Below, piece after piece: positions 60,912 to 64,000 of a stretch of 64,000 nucleotides of DNA (its first letter is position 1; every line of letters starts with the position of its first letter). Source of the DNA: Adlercreutzia equolifaciens (lineage in GTDB: Bacteria; Actinomycetota; Coriobacteriia; Coriobacteriales; Eggerthellaceae). A program made the translations under genes and the position numbers. The DNA lies in the NCBI RefSeq assembly GCF_029076695.1, contig NZ_JARFIK010000001.1:496001-560000 (forward strand). The letters are read 5' to 3'. Below the pieces are notes generated by a model. The model did not search any database. It was given only the letters and a program-made list of their open reading frames with translations, and was not told where the DNA came from.

Positions 60912-61262
60912 GGGGACCGCCTTTCTACCAAGAGATTGTTGATGCTGCAGTATGGCGAACGCGGCCGGAGAGGCTTCACTTCGCATGTTGGTGACTTTCA
61001 GAATAAAGGTTGAGTTCCGCGATGACCTTCAGATCGCCGATCCGTAACGGAGGAGAAACGAAAACCCCTAATCACCTGAAAGAGTTGATGCCTCAACCCC
61101 TCAGGTGGTCACAATCCGAGCCAGGAAGAACAAGCCCGCTACCTCGTGTTTTGCCGTTGACGCGCTGTAATCTTCGGTGAAGTTGCCGCTTCGTCTTCCC
61201 ATCCTATTCGTCCTAAACCAGTGGCGGCGCGCTGGTTGAAAAGAAAGGAAAGGAGCCATCAT
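60912..61262. other. Divergent intergenic region between LuxR regulator and hydrolase
   Basis: A 351-base gap that must carry both promoters. The central feature is the inverted repeat at 61071-61109. The hydrolase leader 61110-61262 has no clear -10/-35 pair; TTGACG near 61158 lacks a matching -10. Confidence 0.4.
61071..61109. promoter_or_regulatory. Interrupted inverted repeat, operator candidate for the LuxR regulator
   Basis: CACCTGA/TCAGGTG outer arms and GTTGA/TCAAC inner arms flank a 4-base centre, with 4- and 3-base bulges. It lies in the middle of the divergent region. That placement suits a site controlling both the regulator and the hydrolase. Confidence 0.55.
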
Positions 61263-62621
61263 ATGCTCACCGAAACGCAGCAAAAGATGGTCGATCATGC
61301 CCAGCTGCAGAAGATCAACGGCTGGAATCACATCAAGGTGAAGGGCTCGCCCTACGAGTGCGGTTTCCAGGAAGGCTATCTGCTGGCCGACCAATGGGCC
61401 GACGCCCAGCGCGTGTTCGCCTATATGACCTACGAGACCTACGGCAAGGAATATTCCTGGTTCGCCGAGCAGTCCATCCGCTTGCACAAGGACGTTATTC
61501 CCGAGCGCTATATGCAGGAGCTGCAGGGCATGGCCGACGGCCTGACTGCCGCAGGCGTCGAGGCATCCGTCGATGACGTCATTGCCTGGAACGACTATAT
61601 GGAAATGACCGGCTACTGGTGGCCGGTGAACGCCCCGAAGATCATGAGCCGTCCCCAGATGAAGACGCACCGCAAGGAGCACTGCTCCGCCATCTGCGCC
61701 ACGGGCGATGCGACCCCGGACGGCAAGCCGGTTATCGCCCACCAGAGCTTCGACGAGTTCTGGAGCGGCCAGTACTTCAACGTATGCAAGCACGTGAAGC
61801 CTGATGAGGGCTATGACTTCGTTATGCAGGCCTCGGGCCCGTGCATGCTGGCTTCCATGACCGACTTCTACGTCATCTCCTCGGGCCTGTCCGTCACCGA
61901 GACTACGCTGGCCGGCTTCGACAAGTACAGCGAGGAAGGCATGCCCGAGTGGGTGCGCATCCGCGATGCCGTGCAGTTCGCCAGCACCATCGACGAGTTC
62001 GTCGAGCGCCTGAACAAGGGCAACAACGGCGGCTACGCCAACGCGTGGCTGATTGCCGACAAGAACACCGGCGAGATTGCCCGCTACGAGCAGGGCCTGG
62101 AGTATCAGGCCCTTGAGAAGAAGACCAACGGCGCCTTCTTCGGCTGCAACGCTGTGTTCGATCCGCGCATCCGTAATCTGGAGTGCAAGGACAACGGCTT
62201 CAACGATCCGCGTCAGCAGACCGGCGCCCGTCGCCAGCGCTGGATGGAGCTCATTGACAAGTACTACGGTTCCATCGACGTCGAGCGCGCCAAGCTCATG
62301 CTGGCCGACACCTTTGACGTGTACCTGGGCTACAACAACCCCTCGTCCCGCTGCATCTGCGCCCACTACGATGTCGATCCGCAGTACTACGCCGACGATC
62401 CGGATGCCGTGTGGAACATTCCGTTCTACCCGGCCGGCTCTTGCGACGCCAAGGCCGCTGGTCCCGACGACATGGAGCACATGCGCATGTGGGGCCGTTA
62501 CGGCCGTGCCGACGGCGTGGAGTTCAACGCCAAGGAGTTCATGGAGCAGCATCCGCTGTGGAAGTGGATGGACGGCTACCTGTACGACCGTCCCACCCAG
62601 CCCTGGACGCTGTTCGATTAA
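61263..62621 (+). CDS. C45-type (acyl-CoA:6-APA acyltransferase-like) Ntn hydrolase
   Basis: A 452-residue protein. The likely nucleophile is Cys141 in EHCSAICATGDATPDG, matching the self-processing N-terminal nucleophile of C45/linear amide hydrolases. The first 140 residues would be a propeptide. Downstream are PVIAHQSFDEFW and NAWLIADKNTGEIARYE, family-like strands that bind the substrate carbonyl. AAAGGAGC precedes the ATG at 61263. No signal peptide, so it is cytoplasmic. It probably hydrolyses or transfers an amide-linked acyl group. The peptidase gene follows 110 bases downstream and may be cotranscribed. Confidence 0.8.
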   Translation: MLTETQQKMVDHAQLQKINGWNHIKVKGSPYECGFQEGYLLADQWADAQRVFAYMTYETYGKEYSWFAEQSIRLHKDVIPERYMQELQGMADGLTAAGVEASVDDVIAWNDYMEMTGYWWPVNAPKIMSRPQMKTHRKEHCSAICATGDATPDGKPVIAHQSFDEFWSGQYFNVCKHVKPDEGYDFVMQASGPCMLASMTDFYVISSGLSVTETTLAGFDKYSEEGMPEWVRIRDAVQFASTIDEFVERLNKGNNGGYANAWLIADKNTGEIARYEQGLEYQALEKKTNGAFFGCNAVFDPRIRNLECKDNGFNDPRQQTGARRQRWMELIDKYYGSIDVERAKLMLADTFDVYLGYNNPSSRCICAHYDVDPQYYADDPDAVWNIPFYPAGSCDAKAAGPDDMEHMRMWGRYGRADGVEFNAKEFMEQHPLWKWMDGYLYDRPTQPWTLFD

Positions 62622-62731
62622 GAAAATCCGGGTTGCGCCCCGTCGGACCCTCCAGAAAAGCCGACGCCGCCCAGCCCTTTCCAGATAGATGACGAAACCG
62701 AAGCAAGTAGTAAGAACAGGAGCCATAGAAA

Positions 62732-64000
62732 ATGAAGATCTCAAAAGAGCAAATTGAGAAGATGCACGAGAGCTTCAAGAAGTGCGAGACTCAGCAGGTG
62801 GCTCAGAAGGCCGTTACCGTTAACGGTATTCTGAAATCTGCTGAGAACGTGGAAGTGCTCAAGCGTCTCTCGCCGGCGAACTTCGCCTTCTCCATCGACG
62901 TGGACAAAGAGGCCGTCGCCAACCAGCTGATGAGCGGCCGTTGCTGGATGTTCGCTTGCCTGAACACCCTGCGCTTCCGCATTGAGAAGGAGCTTGACCT
63001 GCCCCACGGTACCTTCGAGCTTTCCCAGGCCTATCTGGCCTTCTACAACAAGCTGGAGCGTGCGGCCTGGTTCATGAAGCACATCGTGGAAACCGCTGAC
63101 AAGGACCTGAACGACCGAGAGGTTACCTGGCTCATTCAGTCGCCGATGCAGGATGGCGGCGACTGGGACATGGTGGCCGCGCTGGTGAAGAAGTACGGCG
63201 TGGTACCGCATTCCGCCATGAGCGAGACCCACTGCACCAACAATACCTCCGAGGTGAACACCGTGCTGTCGCACCTGCTGCGCCAGGATGCGCTGAAGCT
63301 GCGCTCCATGGCTCGCGAGGGCAAGGACACCGAGGCCGTCCAGGAAGAGATGCTCAACGAGGTGTACCGCATCTTGGCCGTGTGCTTCGGCGAGCCGGTG
63401 CAGAAGTTCGACTTCCAGTACGAGGACAAGAAGGGCAACTACCACGCCGATTACGACCTCACGCCGCTTGAGTTCTACAAGAAGTACGTGGGCATGGATT
63501 TGGACGACTATATCGGCGTCATCAACGTGCCCGGCGATGAGAACCCCTATGGCCGCACCTACACCATCGAGGACTCCGATCAGATTCCCGAGCGCGAGAA
63601 CCTGTACCTCAACGTTGAGATGGATGACCTCAAGCAGATGGTCATCGCTCAGCTGAAGGCCGGCGAGCCGGTGTGGTTCGGCTGCGACGTGCTGCAGCAC
63701 TGCGATCGCTACAAGGGCGTCATGGACATGGATCTGTACGATCTCGAGGCCATGTTCGGCATCAAGTTCAACATGACCAAGGCTGAGCGCTACGCCATGC
63801 GCGAGAGCCTGCCGACCCACGCCATGGTCATTGCCGGCGTCGACCTCGACAAGGACGGCAAGCCCACCAAGTGGAAGATCGAGAATTCTTGGGGCACCGA
63901 GAACGGCGGCAAGAAGACCGGCAACAACGGGTACTTCGTCTGCGGCGACGAATGGTTCGACAACTTCGTCTACGAGGTGGCCATCAACAAGAAGTTTATG
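62732..64000 (+). CDS. C1-family aminopeptidase (bleomycin hydrolase/PepC type), 3' end outside the window
   Basis: 423 residues are visible with no stop by the right edge; the family is about 440-450 residues, so only a short C-terminal piece is missing. The papain-like triad is Cys71 (SGRCWMFACLN), His363 (LPTHAMVIAGVD) and Asn385 (ENSWG). The N-terminal hook and the ELSQAYLAFYNKLERA region match PepC/bleomycin hydrolase, a homohexameric cytoplasmic aminopeptidase. ACAGGAG precedes the ATG. The pair with the C45-type gene suggests joint degradation of peptides or amides. Confidence 0.93.
   Translation, partial: MKISKEQIEKMHESFKKCETQQVAQKAVTVNGILKSAENVEVLKRLSPANFAFSIDVDKEAVANQLMSGRCWMFACLNTLRFRIEKELDLPHGTFELSQAYLAFYNKLERAAWFMKHIVETADKDLNDREVTWLIQSPMQDGGDWDMVAALVKKYGVVPHSAMSETHCTNNTSEVNTVLSHLLRQDALKLRSMAREGKDTEAVQEEMLNEVYRILAVCFGEPVQKFDFQYEDKKGNYHADYDLTPLEFYKKYVGMDLDDYIGVINVPGDENPYGRTYTIEDSDQIPERENLYLNVEMDDLKQMVIAQLKAGEPVWFGCDVLQHCDRYKGVMDMDLYDLEAMFGIKFNMTKAERYAMRESLPTHAMVIAGVDLDKDGKPTKWKIENSWGTENGGKKTGNNGYFVCGDEWFDNFVYEVAINKKFM

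Overview
The window is high-GC, gene-dense DNA, most probably from an anaerobic gut actinobacterium of the family Eggerthellaceae (class Coriobacteriia). The evidence is the protein content: a Tat-exported molybdopterin oxidoreductase of the type expanded in that family, two LuxR regulators fused to polytopic membrane domains, several multi-cluster ferredoxins, a large VaFE/SpaA-type surface protein, and codon use dominated by G/C third positions. No rRNA, tRNA, CRISPR array or insertion sequence was recognised. The genus cannot be fixed from the sequence alone.

Layout. 1-4,000: secreted proteins (a partial exported protein on the minus strand and a lipoprotein subtilase). 4,000-6,500: a fused MobB-MobA molybdenum-cofactor protein followed by the first of three related multi-[4Fe-4S] proteins. 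6,600-9,300: a polar amino acid ABC transporter. 9,300-13,200: a histidine phosphatase, a GNAT acetyltransferase and an HtrA-type protease. 13,300-26,200: a housekeeping block for UMP kinase, ribosome recycling, undecaprenyl-PP synthesis, CDP-diglyceride synthesis, the MEP pathway, a site-2 protease and ProRS (pyrH-frr-uppS-cdsA-dxr, then rseP-ispG-proS). A 1,184-residue sortase-type surface protein on the opposite strand splits this block. 26,300-34,200: a phasin-like protein, a RelB-like/PIN toxin-antitoxin pair with a perfect operator palindrome, rlmB, a YacP-type NYN protein, an XRE regulator, a YejK-like protein and a pyridoxal kinase. 34,200-39,000: a metal-chelate ABC transporter on the minus strand, divergent from a DUF364 protein and a P-loop NTPase.

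40,400-56,700 is the most distinctive region. A membrane-bound LuxR regulator and an SF1 helicase precede a respiratory operon. That operon holds a 1,014-residue Mo/W-bisPGD catalytic subunit, a four-cluster DmsB-like subunit, a DmsC-like anchor, an unrecognised acidic protein, a TorD chaperone, NapG- and NapH-like ferredoxins and a second multi-cluster ferredoxin. Three convergent minus-strand genes follow: a third multi-cluster ferredoxin, an unrecognised Ala/Glu-rich protein and a lipoprotein. The three paralogous ferredoxins share a motif-defined architecture: two N-terminal clusters, a central MvhD-like Cys domain and two C-terminal clusters. Together with the fused MobAB they suggest a dedicated electron-transfer and assembly system for molybdoenzymes; this is inference.

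56,900-64,000: a small membrane protein, a SAM methyltransferase, a stand-alone NrdD C-terminus-like protein, rubredoxin, and a second membrane-LuxR regulator. The regulator is divergent from a C45-type hydrolase and a bleomycin-hydrolase-type C1 aminopeptidase that runs off the right end. Strong intrinsic terminators separate most transcription units.
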